Below are positions 45,646 through 54,232 of a stretch of 64,000 nt of DNA, piece by piece. A program made the translations under genes and the position numbers. Each line of letters starts with the position of its first letter. Within the stretch, counting starts at the first letter, position 1. The notes under the pieces are model-generated. The model had not been told where the DNA came from. It saw nothing but the letters and a program-made list of their open reading frames with translations, and did no database searches. The DNA is from a bacterium (lineage in GTDB: Bacteria; Bacillota; Bacilli; Lactobacillales; Streptococcaceae), in NCBI GenBank assembly GCA_905221105.1, contig CAJNBW010000005.1:62001-126000 (forward strand), written 5' to 3'.

Positions 45646-46503
45646 ATGACACAGATTATTGATGGGAAAGCTTTAGCGGCCAAATTGCAGGGGCAGTTGG
45701 CTGAAAAGACTGCAAAACTAAAAGAAGAAACAGGTCTAGTGCCTGGTTTGGTAGTGATTTTGGTGGGGGACAATCCTGCCAGCCAAGTCTACGTTCGTAA
45801 CAAGGAACGTTCTGCCCTTGCTGCAGGATTCCATAGTGAGGTTGTGCGAGTTCCAGAGACCATTACTCAAGAGGAATTGTTGGACTTGATTGCTAAATAC
45901 AATCAAGATTCAGCTTGGCATGGGATTTTGGTCCAGTTGCCATTACCAAAACATATCGATGAAGAGGCGGTTTTGTTAGCAATTGATCCAGAAAAGGATG
46001 TGGATGGTTTCCATCCTCTAAATATGGGACGCCTTTGGTCTGGACATCCAGTTATGATTCCATCAACACCTGCAGGAATTATGGAAATGTTTCATGAATA
46101 TGGGATTGACTTGGAAGGTAAAAATGCGGTCGTCATCGGTCGTTCCAATATCGTTGGAAAACCCATGGCCCAGCTTCTTTTGGCCAAGAATGCTACAGTG
46201 ACTTTGACCCACTCACGGACTCATAATCTTGCCAAGGTGGCTGCTAAAGCAGATATTCTGGTTGTTGCAATCGGTCGTGCCAAGTTTGTGACTGCTGACT
46301 TTGTCAAACCAGGCGCGGTAGTCATTGACGTTGGGATGAATCGTGATGAAAATGGTAAGCTCTGTGGGGATGTTGATTATGAGGCGGTTGCACCACTTGC
46401 TAGTCATATCACACCAGTTCCTGGAGGTGTTGGTCCTATGACCATTACTATGCTGATGGAACAAACTTATCAGGCAGCAGTTCGGACATTGGAAAGAAAA
46501 TAA
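45646..46503 (+). CDS. folD: Methylenetetrahydrofolate dehydrogenase/cyclohydrolase
   Basis: A bifunctional enzyme that interconverts 5,10-methylene-, methenyl- and 10-formyl-THF, supplying one-carbon units for purines and formyl-Met. It has 285 residues. The catalytic YVRNKERS segment with the Lys is at about 52-59. Family motifs [22 protein letters not shown], and [15 protein letters not shown] (NADP-binding) are all present, and it ends in [13 protein letters not shown]. The start at 45646 has SD GAGAAG; the ATG at 45613 is inside the -10 box. Confidence 0.97.
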   Translation: MTQIIDGKALAAKLQGQLAEKTAKLKEETGLVPGLVVILVGDNPASQVYVRNKERSALAAGFHSEVVRVPETITQEELLDLIAKYNQDSAWHGILVQLPLPKHIDEEAVLLAIDPEKDVDGFHPLNMGRLWSGHPVMIPSTPAGIMEMFHEYGIDLEGKNAVVIGRSNIVGKPMAQLLLAKNATVTLTHSRTHNLAKVAAKADILVVAIGRAKFVTADFVKPGAVVIDVGMNRDENGKLCGDVDYEAVAPLASHITPVPGGVGPMTITMLMEQTYQAAVRTLERK

Positions 46504-46539
46504 GAGAAAATTCGCTGAAGAGAGTGTATTTTCTATAAC

Positions 46540-46581
46540 TATATCTAAAATGGCAGAAATGAATATTAAATTTTAGATATA
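46540..46581 (+). repeat. Perfect 12-bp inverted repeat downstream of folD
   Basis: TATATCTAAAAT (46540-46551) and ATTTTAGATATA (46570-46581) with an 18-base loop. There is no T-run, so it is not a typical terminator. It precedes the real terminator by 8 bases. Confidence 0.6.
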
Positions 46582-46588
46582 AGATTAC

Positions 46589-46616
46589 AAAAGGAGGTCT
46601 GCGCCTCCTTTTTGTT
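46589..46616 (+). terminator. Terminator between folD and the NAD(P)HX dehydratase gene
   Basis: AAAAGGAGG (46589-46597) pairs perfectly with CCTCCTTTT (46604-46612). The next -10 (TATAAT, 46618-46623) follows at once. Confidence 0.85.
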
Positions 46617-46643
46617 GTATAATAAATGCGAGAGGAAAAAACG

Positions 46644-47495
46644 ATGAAAGTGATTGATCAAGGTTTACTAGAAAAAGTTATTATTGAACGTTCTCGTACA
46701 AGTCATAAAGGAGACTACGGTCGTCTGCTGTTGCTGGGTGGGACCTATCCGTATGGTGGTGCTATTATCATGGCTGCTTTAGCAGCTGTGAAAAGCGGTG
46801 CAGGATTGGTGACCGTTGGAACGGATAGGGAAAATATCTCTGCTCTACACAGTCATTTACCTGAGGCTATGGCCTTTGCTCTTCAAGATCAGCAATTGTT
46901 AAAGGAGCAGTTGGAGAAGGCAGAAGTTGTTCTACTGGGGCCTGGTTTACGGGACGATGCTTTTGGAGAATACCTAGTCAAACAGGTCTTTGCTAACCTA
47001 AGACAAAATCAGATTTTTATTGTAGACGGAGGTGCCTTGACTATTCTTGCCAGAACAAGATTGTCATTTCCTTCGAATCAGCTTATCCTAACTCCCCACC
47101 AAAAGGAATGGGAAAAACTGTCTGGTATTGCTATTGAAAAGCAAAACGAAGATGCAACAGCTAGTGCCCTGACTTCTTTCCCTCAAGGAACAATTTTGGT
47201 AGAGAAAGGTCCGGCTACTCGTATTTGGCAAGCTGGCCAATCTGATTATTACCAGTTACAGGTTGGCGGTCCCTATCAGGCGACTGGGGGGATGGGAGAT
47301 ACTCTGGCTGGGATGATTGCAGGATTTGCATGCCAGTTTAAGCAAGCTAATCTCTATGAACGTGTGGTAGTAGCGACTCATCTTCATTCAGCTATAGCCC
47401 AAGAATTAGCTCAAGAACATTATGTGGTCTTGCCGACGGAAATCAGCTCTTATCTTCCCAAAATTATGAAAAAAATATCTCAAAAAGGCACCTGA
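46644..47495 (+). CDS. nnrD: ADP/ATP-dependent NAD(P)H-hydrate dehydratase
   Basis: A metabolite-repair enzyme that dehydrates damaged NAD(P)HX back to NAD(P)H. It has 283 residues with a ribokinase-like fold. Diagnostic motifs are SHKGDYGRLLLLGGTYPYGGA near the N-terminus, LGPGLRDDAF, and GGPYQATGGMGDTLAGMIAGF with the catalytic Asp. The NnrE epimerase domain is not fused. The start at 46644 has SD AGAGG; the ATG at 46626 directly follows the -10 box. Confidence 0.93.
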   Translation: MKVIDQGLLEKVIIERSRTSHKGDYGRLLLLGGTYPYGGAIIMAALAAVKSGAGLVTVGTDRENISALHSHLPEAMAFALQDQQLLKEQLEKAEVVLLGPGLRDDAFGEYLVKQVFANLRQNQIFIVDGGALTILARTRLSFPSNQLILTPHQKEWEKLSGIAIEKQNEDATASALTSFPQGTILVEKGPATRIWQAGQSDYYQLQVGGPYQATGGMGDTLAGMIAGFACQFKQANLYERVVVATHLHSAIAQELAQEHYVVLPTEISSYLPKIMKKISQKGT

Positions 47496-47518
47496 TAGTT
47501 TCAGGCGCCTTTGTATTT
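47484..47518. terminator. Bidirectional terminator after nnrD
   Basis: AAAGGCACCTGA pairs with TCAGGCGCCTTT (one mismatch), with T-rich right side and A-rich left side. It overlaps the last codons of nnrD and serves the convergent small gene too. Confidence 0.75.
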
Positions 47519-47519
47519 T

Positions 47520-47705
47520 TTAGAAAAATCCTTTAATCTTTCCAACGAGGCCATCTAAACCTTCCGAACCAGAAATCAACTGCTGAGCTTGTGCGAAGTA
47601 TTCTCCGAGTTGATCTTGATTTTCTGCAACGAATGTTTTTGCAGCTTCAAAATCTTTTGTCTCGATTAGTTCTTTTACTTGATTAAACAAATCTAATGGG
47701 TTCAT
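47520..47705 (-). CDS. Small acidic helical protein
   Basis: A 61-residue protein (MNPLDLFNQVKELIETKDFE, then AKTFVAENQDQLGEYFAQAQ) that looks entirely helical and acidic, with a Gly-rich stretch before the C-terminal KIKGFF. I do not recognise a named family, but a good SD (AAGGAGAAA) and clean flanks make it a real gene. The function is unknown. Confidence 0.7.
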   Translation of the reverse strand: MNPLDLFNQVKELIETKDFEAAKTFVAENQDQLGEYFAQAQQLISGSEGLDGLVGKIKGFF

Positions 47706-47852
47706 CTTATTTCTCCTTTTCTGTACTTACCTATTTAATCATCTTTATGATAAAAAATCAACTGTTGCTGCTTTTGGATAGAACCTGTTTTTATCTACAA
47801 GTTCTCATAACTAATATTCTAACTATCAAAACAAGGTGGACATAAAAATAAA

Positions 47853-47865
47853 AATGTTCGGTTTT
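47853..47865 (-). promoter_or_regulatory. PurBox match upstream of the rpiA operon
   Basis: On the minus strand AAAACCGAACATT, an exact match to AWWWCCGAACWWT. It is centred about 55 bases upstream of the predicted rpiA transcription start. The following genes metabolise purine nucleosides, which makes PurR control plausible. Confidence 0.5.
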
Positions 47866-47871
47866 TTTTAG

Positions 47872-47898
47872 TGTATCCATGAAATAAAAACGGATACA
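47872..47898. promoter_or_regulatory. Inverted repeat in the -35 region of rpiA
   Basis: TGTATCC (47872-47878) and GGATACA (47892-47898), perfect 7-bp arms 13 bases apart, just upstream of the -10. This position suits a repressor that blocks RNA polymerase. Confidence 0.5.
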
Positions 47899-47901
47899 TG
47901 T

Positions 47902-47907
47902 TATAAT
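47902..47907 (+). promoter_or_regulatory. -10 element of the rpiA operon
   Basis: TATAAT preceded by TGT (extended -10 type), 30 bases upstream of the GTG start. Confidence 0.65.
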
Positions 47908-47936
47908 AGAAATAGCTCTCTAATGGAGGTGTTTGA

Positions 47937-48620
47937 GTGGAAAATCTGAAGAAAATGGCAGGAATTAAGGCTGCTGAGTTTGTCAAGGATGGCATGGTAG
48001 TCGGACTTGGAACGGGGTCTACTGCCTATTATTTCGTAGAAGAAATCGGTCGTCGTATCAAGGAAGAAGGCTTGCAGATTACAGCTGTAACGACTTCTAG
48101 TGTGACCAGTAAACAGGCTGAAGGCCTTAACATCCCGCTCAAGTCTATTGACCAAGTAGACTTTGTTGATGTGACGGTTGACGGAGCGGATGAAGTAGAT
48201 AGCCAGTTTAACGGAATCAAAGGCGGTGGTGGTGCCCTTCTCATGGAGAAGGTTGTAGCAACGCCCTCAAAAGAATATATTTGGGTGGTTGATGAAAGCA
48301 AACTAGTCGAGAAACTGGGTGCTTTTAAATTGCCAGTAGAAGTGGTTCAGTATGGTGCAGAACAAGTCTTTCGTCGTTTTGAACGAGCTGGCTACAAACC
48401 AAGTTTCCGTGAAAAAGACGGTCAACGTTTTGTGACCGATATGCAGAATTTTATTATTGACCTTGCCTTGGATGTCATTGAAGATCCAATTGCTTTCGGA
48501 CAAGAATTGGACCATGTCGTTGGTGTTGTAGAGCACGGTTTATTCAACCAAATGGTGGATAAGGTCATCGTTGCTGGACGAGATGGGGTTCAGATTTTAA
48601 CTTCAAGTAAAGGAAAATAG
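47937..48620 (+). CDS. rpiA: Ribose-5-phosphate isomerase A
   Basis: Interconverts ribose 5-phosphate and ribulose 5-phosphate. It has 227 residues. Motifs are [11 protein letters not shown] (about 21-31), VDGADEVD with the catalytic Asp residues, [10 protein letters not shown] and DESKLV. It starts with GTG at 47937, preceded by SD TGGAGG. As the first gene of the rpiA-deoB-DUF1697-punA transcript it receives ribose 5-phosphate made by DeoB from nucleoside breakdown. Confidence 0.96.
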   Translation: MENLKKMAGIKAAEFVKDGMVVGLGTGSTAYYFVEEIGRRIKEEGLQITAVTTSSVTSKQAEGLNIPLKSIDQVDFVDVTVDGADEVDSQFNGIKGGGGALLMEKVVATPSKEYIWVVDESKLVEKLGAFKLPVEVVQYGAEQVFRRFERAGYKPSFREKDGQRFVTDMQNFIIDLALDVIEDPIAFGQELDHVVGVVEHGLFNQMVDKVIVAGRDGVQILTSSKGK

Positions 48621-48633
48621 AAGGAGATACACT

Positions 48634-49845
48634 ATGTCAAAATTTAATCGTATTCACTTGGTGGTACTGGATTCTGTAGGAATCGGTGCTGCACCAGATG
48701 CCAATAACTTTGTCAATGCAGGGGTTCCAGACGGAGCTTCTGACACACTGGGACACATTTCAAAAACAGTTGGTTTAAATGTGCCAAACATGGCTAAAAT
48801 CGGTCTAGGAAATATTCCTCGCGAAACTCCTCTTAAGACTGTTCCAGCTGAAAGCAATCCAACAGGTTATGCAACAAAATTGGAAGAAGTATCCCTTGGT
48901 AAGGACACCATGACTGGTCACTGGGAAATCATGGGGCTCAACATTACCGAGCCATTCGATACTTTCTGGAACGGATTCCCAGAAGAAATCTTGACAAAAA
49001 TCGAAGAATTTTCAGGACGTAAGGTCATTCGTGAAGCTAATAAACCTTACTCAGGAACAGCTGTTATCGATGATTTTGGACCACGTCAGATGGAAACTGG
49101 AGAGTTGATTATCTATACTTCAGCTGACCCTGTCTTGCAAATTGCTGCCCACGAAGACATTATTCCTTTGGATGAATTGTACCGTATCTGTGAGTACGCT
49201 CGTTCAATTACCCTTGAGCGTCCTGCCCTTCTTGGTCGTATCATTGCTCGTCCATATGTTGGTGAACCAGGTAACTTCACTCGTACAGCAAATCGTCGTG
49301 ACTTGGCCGTTTCTCCATTTGCACCGACTGTTTTGGATAAATTGAATGAGGCTGGTATCGATACTTATGCTGTTGGTAAAATCAACGATATCTTTAACGG
49401 TGCTGGTATCAACCATGACATGGGTCACAACAAGTCAAATAACCACGGAATTGATACACTCTTGAAGACTATGGGCCTTGCTGAATTTGAAAAAGGATTC
49501 TCATTCACAAACTTGGTTGACTTTGATGCCCTTTACGGCCACCGTCGTAATGCTCATGGTTACCGTGATTGCTTGCATGAGTTTGATGAACGCTTGCCTG
49601 AAATTATCGCAGCTATGAGAGAGAATGACCTTCTCTTGATTACTGCGGACCATGGAAATGACCCAACTTACGCAGGAACAGACCACACTCGTGAATATAT
49701 TCCATTGTTAGCCTACAGCCCTGCCTTTAAAGGAAATGGTGTCATTCCAGTAGGACATTTTGCAGATATCTCAGCGACTATTGCAGATAACTTTGGCGTA
49801 GAAACTGCCATGATTGGGGAAAGTTTCTTAGATAAATTGTTATAA
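48634..49845 (+). CDS. deoB: Phosphopentomutase
   Basis: Converts (deoxy)ribose 1-phosphate to the 5-phosphate, linking nucleoside phosphorylases to RpiA and DeoC. It has 403 residues in the alkaline phosphatase superfamily. Metal-site motifs are [13 protein letters not shown] near the N-terminus, [12 protein letters not shown] with the phosphorylated Thr, and [19 protein letters not shown] at the C-terminus. SD AAGGAGA. It lies 13 bases after rpiA and 1 base before the DUF1697 gene. Confidence 0.97.
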   Translation: MSKFNRIHLVVLDSVGIGAAPDANNFVNAGVPDGASDTLGHISKTVGLNVPNMAKIGLGNIPRETPLKTVPAESNPTGYATKLEEVSLGKDTMTGHWEIMGLNITEPFDTFWNGFPEEILTKIEEFSGRKVIREANKPYSGTAVIDDFGPRQMETGELIIYTSADPVLQIAAHEDIIPLDELYRICEYARSITLERPALLGRIIARPYVGEPGNFTRTANRRDLAVSPFAPTVLDKLNEAGIDTYAVGKINDIFNGAGINHDMGHNKSNNHGIDTLLKTMGLAEFEKGFSFTNLVDFDALYGHRRNAHGYRDCLHEFDERLPEIIAAMRENDLLLITADHGNDPTYAGTDHTREYIPLLAYSPAFKGNGVIPVGHFADISATIADNFGVETAMIGESFLDKLL

Positions 49846-49846
49846 G

Positions 49847-50407
49847 ATGACGCGCTATGCTTTGCTGGCGAGAGGCATCAATGTTGGTGGCAAGAATAAG
49901 GTCGTCATGGCGGAGCTTCGTCAAGAACTGACAGAGTTGGGTTTGGAGAAGGTTGAGACCTACATCAACAGTGGCAATATTTTCTTTATTTCGACAGCTC
50001 CCAAAGCCCGATTGGTTGAAAAGTTAGAGGCTTTCTTTGAAGTCCATTATCCATTTATTCAAAGCTTTTCTTTGCTGAGTCAAGAAGACTATGAAGCAGA
50101 AGTGGAGAATCTACCAGCTTGGTGGAATGAAGACTTGGCAAGAAAAGACGTTCTCTTTTATACTGAGGGCTTGGATGTTGCTCAAGTCATCGCTACAGTT
50201 GAAAGTTTAAAGTTGAAAGATGAAGTCGTTCATTTTGGAAGACATGGGATTTTCTGGGGGAAATTTTCTGAAGAATCCTACTATGCAACTGCCTATCACA
50301 AGCACCTACTCAAGATGTCATTCTATCGCCACATTACCATTCGCAATGCTAAAACTTTTGACAAAATCGGTCAAATGCTAAAAAATAAAAAAGGAGACAC
50401 ACAATGA
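49847..50407 (+). CDS. DUF1697 family protein
   Basis: A 186-residue protein of the widely distributed DUF1697 family: starts RYALLARGINVGGKNKVVMAELRQ, followed by TYINSGNIFF, and ends with a helix containing RNAKTFDKIGQML. The family function is unknown. Insertion inside a nucleoside salvage operon, one base after deoB and overlapping punA by four bases (ATGA), argues for co-expression, though a metabolic role is not shown. Confidence 0.87.
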   Translation: MTRYALLARGINVGGKNKVVMAELRQELTELGLEKVETYINSGNIFFISTAPKARLVEKLEAFFEVHYPFIQSFSLLSQEDYEAEVENLPAWWNEDLARKDVLFYTEGLDVAQVIATVESLKLKDEVVHFGRHGIFWGKFSEESYYATAYHKHLLKMSFYRHITIRNAKTFDKIGQMLKNKKGDTQ

Positions 50408-51213
50408 CATTTTTAGATAAAATCAATGAAACAGCTACTTTCCTGAAAGACAAGGGGATTGCAGCCCCTGAGTTCGGTCTAATCCTTGGATCAGGACTTG
50501 GAGAATTGGCAGAAGAAATCGAAAATCCAGTTGTAGTAGATTATGCTGATATTCCAAACTGGGGCCGTTCAACAGTAGTCGGTCACGCTGGTAAATTGGT
50601 ATATGGTGAACTGGCAGGGCGCAAGGTCTTGGCTCTTCAAGGTCGCTTCCATTTCTACGAAGGAAATCCTCTTGAAGTCGTGACTTTCCCAGTTCGTGTG
50701 ATGAAAGTTCTCGGATGTGAAGGTGTCATTGTAACCAATGCAGCTGGTGGTATTGGTTATGGTCCTGGTACTTTGATGGCTATCTCAGACCATATCAACA
50801 TGACAGGGCAAAACCCATTGATGGGTGAAAACTTGGATGACTTTGGTCCACGTTTCCCAGATATGTCTAAAGCCTACACTCCAGAATATCGTGCTACTGC
50901 CCATGAAGTGGCTAAGAAACTTGGTATCAAGCTTGATGAAGGTGTCTATATCGGTGTAACTGGTCCGACTTATGAAACACCAGCAGAAATTCGTGCCTAT
51001 AAGACATTGGGAGCAGATGCAGTTGGTATGTCTACTGTTCCTGAAGTTATTGTTGCTGCCCACTCTGGCTTGAAAGTTCTGGGAATTTCATGTATTACTA
51101 ACTTTGCGGCTGGATTCCAAGAAGAACTCAACCACGAAGAAGTTGTAGAAGTGACCGAACGTGTTAAAGGCGACTTTAAAGGATTGCTTAAAGCGATTCT
51201 TGCAGAATTGTAA
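50404..51213 (+). CDS. punA: Purine nucleoside phosphorylase (trimeric type)
   Basis: Phosphorolyses inosine and guanosine (and deoxy forms) to base and ribose 1-phosphate. It has 269 residues of the PNP/MTAP class. Motifs are LILGSGLGELAEEI, GHAGKLVYGELAGR, the phosphate/ribose-binding TNAAGGIGYGPGTLM, and the substrate-binding GVTGPTYETPAEIRAYKTLGADAVGMSTVPEV. SD AAGGAGA is inside the previous gene, so translation is coupled. DeoD downstream complements its specificity. Confidence 0.96.
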   Translation: MTFLDKINETATFLKDKGIAAPEFGLILGSGLGELAEEIENPVVVDYADIPNWGRSTVVGHAGKLVYGELAGRKVLALQGRFHFYEGNPLEVVTFPVRVMKVLGCEGVIVTNAAGGIGYGPGTLMAISDHINMTGQNPLMGENLDDFGPRFPDMSKAYTPEYRATAHEVAKKLGIKLDEGVYIGVTGPTYETPAEIRAYKTLGADAVGMSTVPEVIVAAHSGLKVLGISCITNFAAGFQEELNHEEVVEVTERVKGDFKGLLKAILAEL

Positions 51214-51243
51214 TTAATACTTATCATAGAAAGGTAAAGTAAG

Positions 51244-51395
51244 GTGTTCTGATTTGAACACGAGTGGAAAACTTTTCTAAAAACTCAGAAGAGAAGAGGA
51301 GTTCGGATTTGAATTGGACCCGAGCTGTTCTCTTTTATATCATCAAAATTAAAAAAGAAAGGATGGGTAAACCGTATTTGCTGAACTGAATACGG
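51244..51395 (+). promoter_or_regulatory. punA-deoD intergenic region with three hairpins
   Basis: Hairpin 1 GTGTTC/GAACAC (51244-51261) is followed by GAGTGGAAAAC. Hairpin 2 (about 51288-51337) has inner stem AGTTCGG/CCGAGCT, outer stem AAGAGAA/TTCTCTT and a T-run, so it probably terminates punA. Hairpin 3 CCGTATT/AATACGG (51372-51395) is followed by GCGGAGAAC. The similarity of the sequence after hairpins 1 and 3 suggests a repeated RNA element. I do not recognise a known riboswitch. Confidence 0.45.
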
Positions 51396-51494
51396 GCGGA
51401 GAACTGTGTAAAAAAGATAAACTGTCTAGCATCTACGATGCGTCGTCAGTTTCCTATTTTTACTTTGTTCTCTGTCGCCCTTTATATCTTAACT

Positions 51495-52205
51495 ATGTCT
51501 ATCCATATTGCTGCTCAGCAGGGTGAAATTGCTGATAAAATTCTTCTTCCTGGGGATCCTCTTCGTGCCAAGTTTATTGCGGAGAATTTCCTTGAAGATG
51601 CTGTTTGTTTTAACGAAGTGCGTAACATGTTTGGCTACACTGGTACTTACAAGGGTCACCGTGTATCTGTCATGGGAACTGGGATGGGGATGCCATCTAT
51701 TTCGATTTATGCGCGTGAGTTGATTGTTGATTATGGTGTGAAAAAATTGATCCGTGTGGGAACTGCGGGTTCTTTGAATGAAGATGTCCATGTTCGTGAA
51801 TTGGTTTTGGCGCAGGCAGCTGCAACCAACTCAAACATCGTCCGTAATGACTGGCCACAGTATGATTTCCCACAAATCGCTAGCTTTGACTTGCTAGATA
51901 AGGCTTATCATATCGCAAAAGAACTTGGCATGACTACTCACGTGGGAAATGTCTTGTCTTCTGATGTCTTTTATTCAAACTACTTTGAAAAGAACATCGA
52001 GCTTGGTAAATGGGGAGTTAAGGCTGTGGAAATGGAAGCAGCAGCGCTTTACTATTTGGCTGCCCAACACCACGTTGATGCGCTAGCTATCATGACCATT
52101 TCTGATAGTTTGGTTAATCCAGATGAAGATACAACTGCAGAAGAACGTCAAAATACCTTCACCGATATGATGAAGGTTGGATTGGAAACCTTGATTGCAG
52201 ATTAA
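51495..52205 (+). CDS. deoD: Purine nucleoside phosphorylase DeoD
   Basis: The hexameric PNP that cleaves adenosine, inosine and guanosine with phosphate. It has 236 residues. Motifs are [46 protein letters not shown], and [18 protein letters not shown] with the ribose-binding Glu, then TISDSL. I chose [15 protein letters not shown] as the family-like start. An in-frame ATG at 51438 would add 19 hydrophobic residues. Neither start has a good SD, which is unusual. Confidence 0.93.
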   Translation: MSIHIAAQQGEIADKILLPGDPLRAKFIAENFLEDAVCFNEVRNMFGYTGTYKGHRVSVMGTGMGMPSISIYARELIVDYGVKKLIRVGTAGSLNEDVHVRELVLAQAAATNSNIVRNDWPQYDFPQIASFDLLDKAYHIAKELGMTTHVGNVLSSDVFYSNYFEKNIELGKWGVKAVEMEAAALYYLAAQHHVDALAIMTISDSLVNPDEDTTAEERQNTFTDMMKVGLETLIAD

Positions 52206-52212
52206 TTATAGC

Positions 52213-52256
52213 CAAAAAGGAAGTCCTTCTTTATGAATTGGAGGACTTCCTTTTCT
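52213..52256. terminator. Bidirectional terminator deoD / P-loop kinase gene
   Basis: AAAAGGAAGTCCT pairs perfectly with AGGACTTCCTTTT. It overlaps the 3' end of the minus-strand gene. Confidence 0.85.
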
Positions 52257-52755
52257 TATCTAGAAATTGATCTAGCTCTCTTTGATTTCGAAGAATAGTG
52301 ATTTTATGTGAGTATTCTTGGCAAAGTTTTTGGTAATTCTCTTTCTGAGCCTTAGTTCGCCCATCCCAGAGAATCCATCGAATAAACTCCCAATTAAATT
52401 GTTCTTGGCAACCAGCTGCCATACTTTCTCTAACCTTGCCTCGGTATTTTAGATAACGTTTAAAGGCTCGAAAGAGACAAGTCCATGGTGAAAAATTGAG
52501 AAAGATGATTTGATCAGCTTCCTGCATTCTTTCTTCGTAATAGCACCAAGAATAATTACCATCGATAACCCAAGCTTCATGCTTTGTGAGAAAGTTTTTC
52601 ATCTGGGTCAACATCCATTCGCGGTCACTGTCTTGCCAACCAGGTTGAAATTGGAGTGTGTCCATGTGAAGTTTTGGGATGGAGTAGTAGTGAGACAACT
52701 TTTCTGCTAGAGTTGACTTACCAGCACCAGAATATCCGATAATTGCGATTTTCAT
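52231..52755 (-). CDS. P-loop kinase-like ATPase (adenylate-kinase/FlaR-like)
   Basis: A 174-residue protein of the AAA_17/adenylate kinase-like group often annotated as DNA topology modulation protein. Walker A is GYSGAGKSTLAEKL at about 7-20. It contains WVIDGNYSWCYYEERMQEAD and FLNFSPWTCLFRAFKRYLKYRGKVRESM, characteristic of this group. The true substrate is unknown, and evidence for a role in topology is thin in the family. Its last codons lie in the shared terminator with deoD. Confidence 0.8.
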   Translation of the reverse strand: MKIAIIGYSGAGKSTLAEKLSHYYSIPKLHMDTLQFQPGWQDSDREWMLTQMKNFLTKHEAWVIDGNYSWCYYEERMQEADQIIFLNFSPWTCLFRAFKRYLKYRGKVRESMAAGCQEQFNWEFIRWILWDGRTKAQKENYQKLCQEYSHKITILRNQRELDQFLDKKRKSSNS

Positions 52756-52780
52756 TTTCTACCTTTTCCTATTTGAGGAC

Positions 52781-52811
52781 AAAAAAACAGCCTCTATGGA
52801 CTGTTTCTTAT
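52781..52811 (-). terminator. rpsT terminator
   Basis: On the minus strand AACAGTCC pairs with GGCTGTT (one mismatch) and runs into seven T. Confidence 0.75.
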
Positions 52812-53044
52812 TTAGCAAGTTTAGCTGAAAGACGAGCTTTGTCGCGACTTGCTTTGTTTTTGTGAATCAAACCTTTAGTTTCTGCTTTATCGATAGCTGA
52901 GCTAGCAGCACGGAAAAGTTCGTCAGATGGGTTTGCTTCGAAAGCTTTGATAGCAGTACGCATAGCTGATTTTTGAGCTGAGTTCTTTTCGTTTTGTTTA
53001 ACGTTCAATTCAGCGCGTTTGATAGCTGATTTAATGTTTGCCAA
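52808..53044 (-). CDS. rpsT: 30S ribosomal protein S20
   Basis: A small-subunit protein binding the bottom of the 16S body. It has 78 residues from the chosen start, all helical, with the family pattern [13 protein letters not shown] and [12 protein letters not shown]. The TTG at 53042-53044 is taken as start because SD GGAGGT ends 7 bases upstream and the protein then begins ANIKSA like other S20 proteins. The ATG at 53057-53059 would place the SD inside the gene. S20 genes with weak start codons are a known theme (autoregulation in E. coli). Confidence 0.95.
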   Translation of the reverse strand: MANIKSAIKRAELNVKQNEKNSAQKSAMRTAIKAFEANPSDELFRAASSAIDKAETKGLIHKNKASRDKARLSAKLAK

Positions 53045-53075
53045 TGTTCTTACCTCCATATTTACTAACTATACC

Positions 53076-53104
53076 ATTATATCTGAAAACTTACGTTTTG
53101 ACAA
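53076..53104 (-). promoter_or_regulatory. rpsT promoter
   Basis: On the minus strand TTGTCA (53099-53104), 17-bp spacer, TATAAT (53076-53081). Confidence 0.75.
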
Positions 53105-53111
53105 GGGGAAA

Positions 53112-54032
53112 TTACTTTTTTAAGTAAATTTCATCGATTTCATGGTTCTTTGTTTTATGCAGAATCACTTCCGCTCGATTTCTGGTTGGTTCAATATAAT
53201 TTTGTAGATTTGTGAGATTGATACTGGTCCAGACTTGATGGGCAAAGGATTCCACTTCCCCGATCGGCATTTGAGTAAAACGATAGTAGTAGCTATCAGG
53301 GTCGTTTTGGGCTAGGCTCAGCATTTTCAAGAAACGATCGAGATACCAACTCTCGATGTCATCCACTGCCGCATCAACATAGATGGAAAAGTCAAAGAAG
53401 TCAGTGATATAGAGACGCTCGTTTTGTGGATTTTGAAAGACATTAATCCCCTCAACAATTACAAAGTCAGCAGCTTTGACACTTTGTTTTTCCTCAGGGA
53501 TGATGTCGTAGACTTCATGAGAGTAGACAGGAATATTCACGTCTTGTCCATTTTTTATGTGGTCCAGGAAGTTGAGAAGAGCTTCCATATCATAGCTTTC
53601 AGGAAATCCCTTGCGATTTAAAATCCCTTGTTCAATCAAGGTCTGGTTAGGATAGAGAAAGCCGTCAGTTGTTACCAACTCAACCGTAGCATCTGTAAGT
53701 GTACGGGAAAGTAGGATTTGCAGTAGGCGACTTGTAGTGGATTTTCCAACGGCAACACTCCCAGAAACCCCAATGATAAAAGGTTGAGATTTGCTTTCAC
53801 GTTGGAGGAAAATTCCTTTTGAAAAGGCTAAATCATCCTTTGTACGCTTGTAAATCTGAATCAGATGGGCTAGGGGAAGATAGACATCAGTAACATCCTG
53901 TAAACTAATCTGGTCATTAAAACTCTTGATGGATTCTAATTCCTCTTCTGTCAAAGGAGGTGTTGTCTTTCGATGTAAAGATTGCCAAGTATGGCGGCTG
54001 ATTTTTTCAAAATGTAAAAATTCGTTGGTCAT
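53112..54032 (-). CDS. coaA: Pantothenate kinase (type I)
   Basis: Phosphorylates pantothenate, the first and controlling step of coenzyme A synthesis. It has 306 residues. The P-loop [18 protein letters not shown] is at about 89-106, then the family motifs [28 protein letters not shown], [10 protein letters not shown], and the CoA-binding C-terminal region [10 protein letters not shown]. The start at 54032 has AGGGGAAA as SD and begins [13 protein letters not shown]. It is transcribed as a single gene beside rpsT. Confidence 0.96.
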   Translation of the reverse strand: MTNEFLHFEKISRHTWQSLHRKTTPPLTEEELESIKSFNDQISLQDVTDVYLPLAHLIQIYKRTKDDLAFSKGIFLQRESKSQPFIIGVSGSVAVGKSTTSRLLQILLSRTLTDATVELVTTDGFLYPNQTLIEQGILNRKGFPESYDMEALLNFLDHIKNGQDVNIPVYSHEVYDIIPEEKQSVKAADFVIVEGINVFQNPQNERLYITDFFDFSIYVDAAVDDIESWYLDRFLKMLSLAQNDPDSYYYRFTQMPIGEVESFAHQVWTSINLTNLQNYIEPTRNRAEVILHKTKNHEIDEIYLKK

Positions 54033-54094
54033 TTGTTTTCCCCTAGATATTTTGTTTATCATACCATAAAAAGCTCAAAAAATAAAGCGGTTTC

Positions 54095-54123
54095 TTGAAT
54101 GTGGTCAGTCAATATTATATAAT
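54095..54123 (+). promoter_or_regulatory. Promoter of the membrane-protein gene 54233-54637
   Basis: TTGAAT (54095-54100), 17-bp spacer, TATAAT (54118-54123). The resulting leader is about 100 bases, contains a weak GGA/TCC hairpin near 54163-54178, and ends in SD GGAGGT. I recognise no riboswitch in it. Confidence 0.7.
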
Positions 54124-54232
54124 AGATGTAGATAGAGGATGAACAATTTAGTGATGAAGTAGGAACTGGTTTCTCCTGACTTATAAGCTAATAAAGGGGG
54201 CTTTGGGAATCACAACTTATAGGAGGTGTGAC

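Noticed and set aside
54124..54232. Riboswitch in the 110-base leader of the small membrane-protein gene
   Set aside because: No known aptamer pattern and only weak pairing is seen; left as a plain leader.
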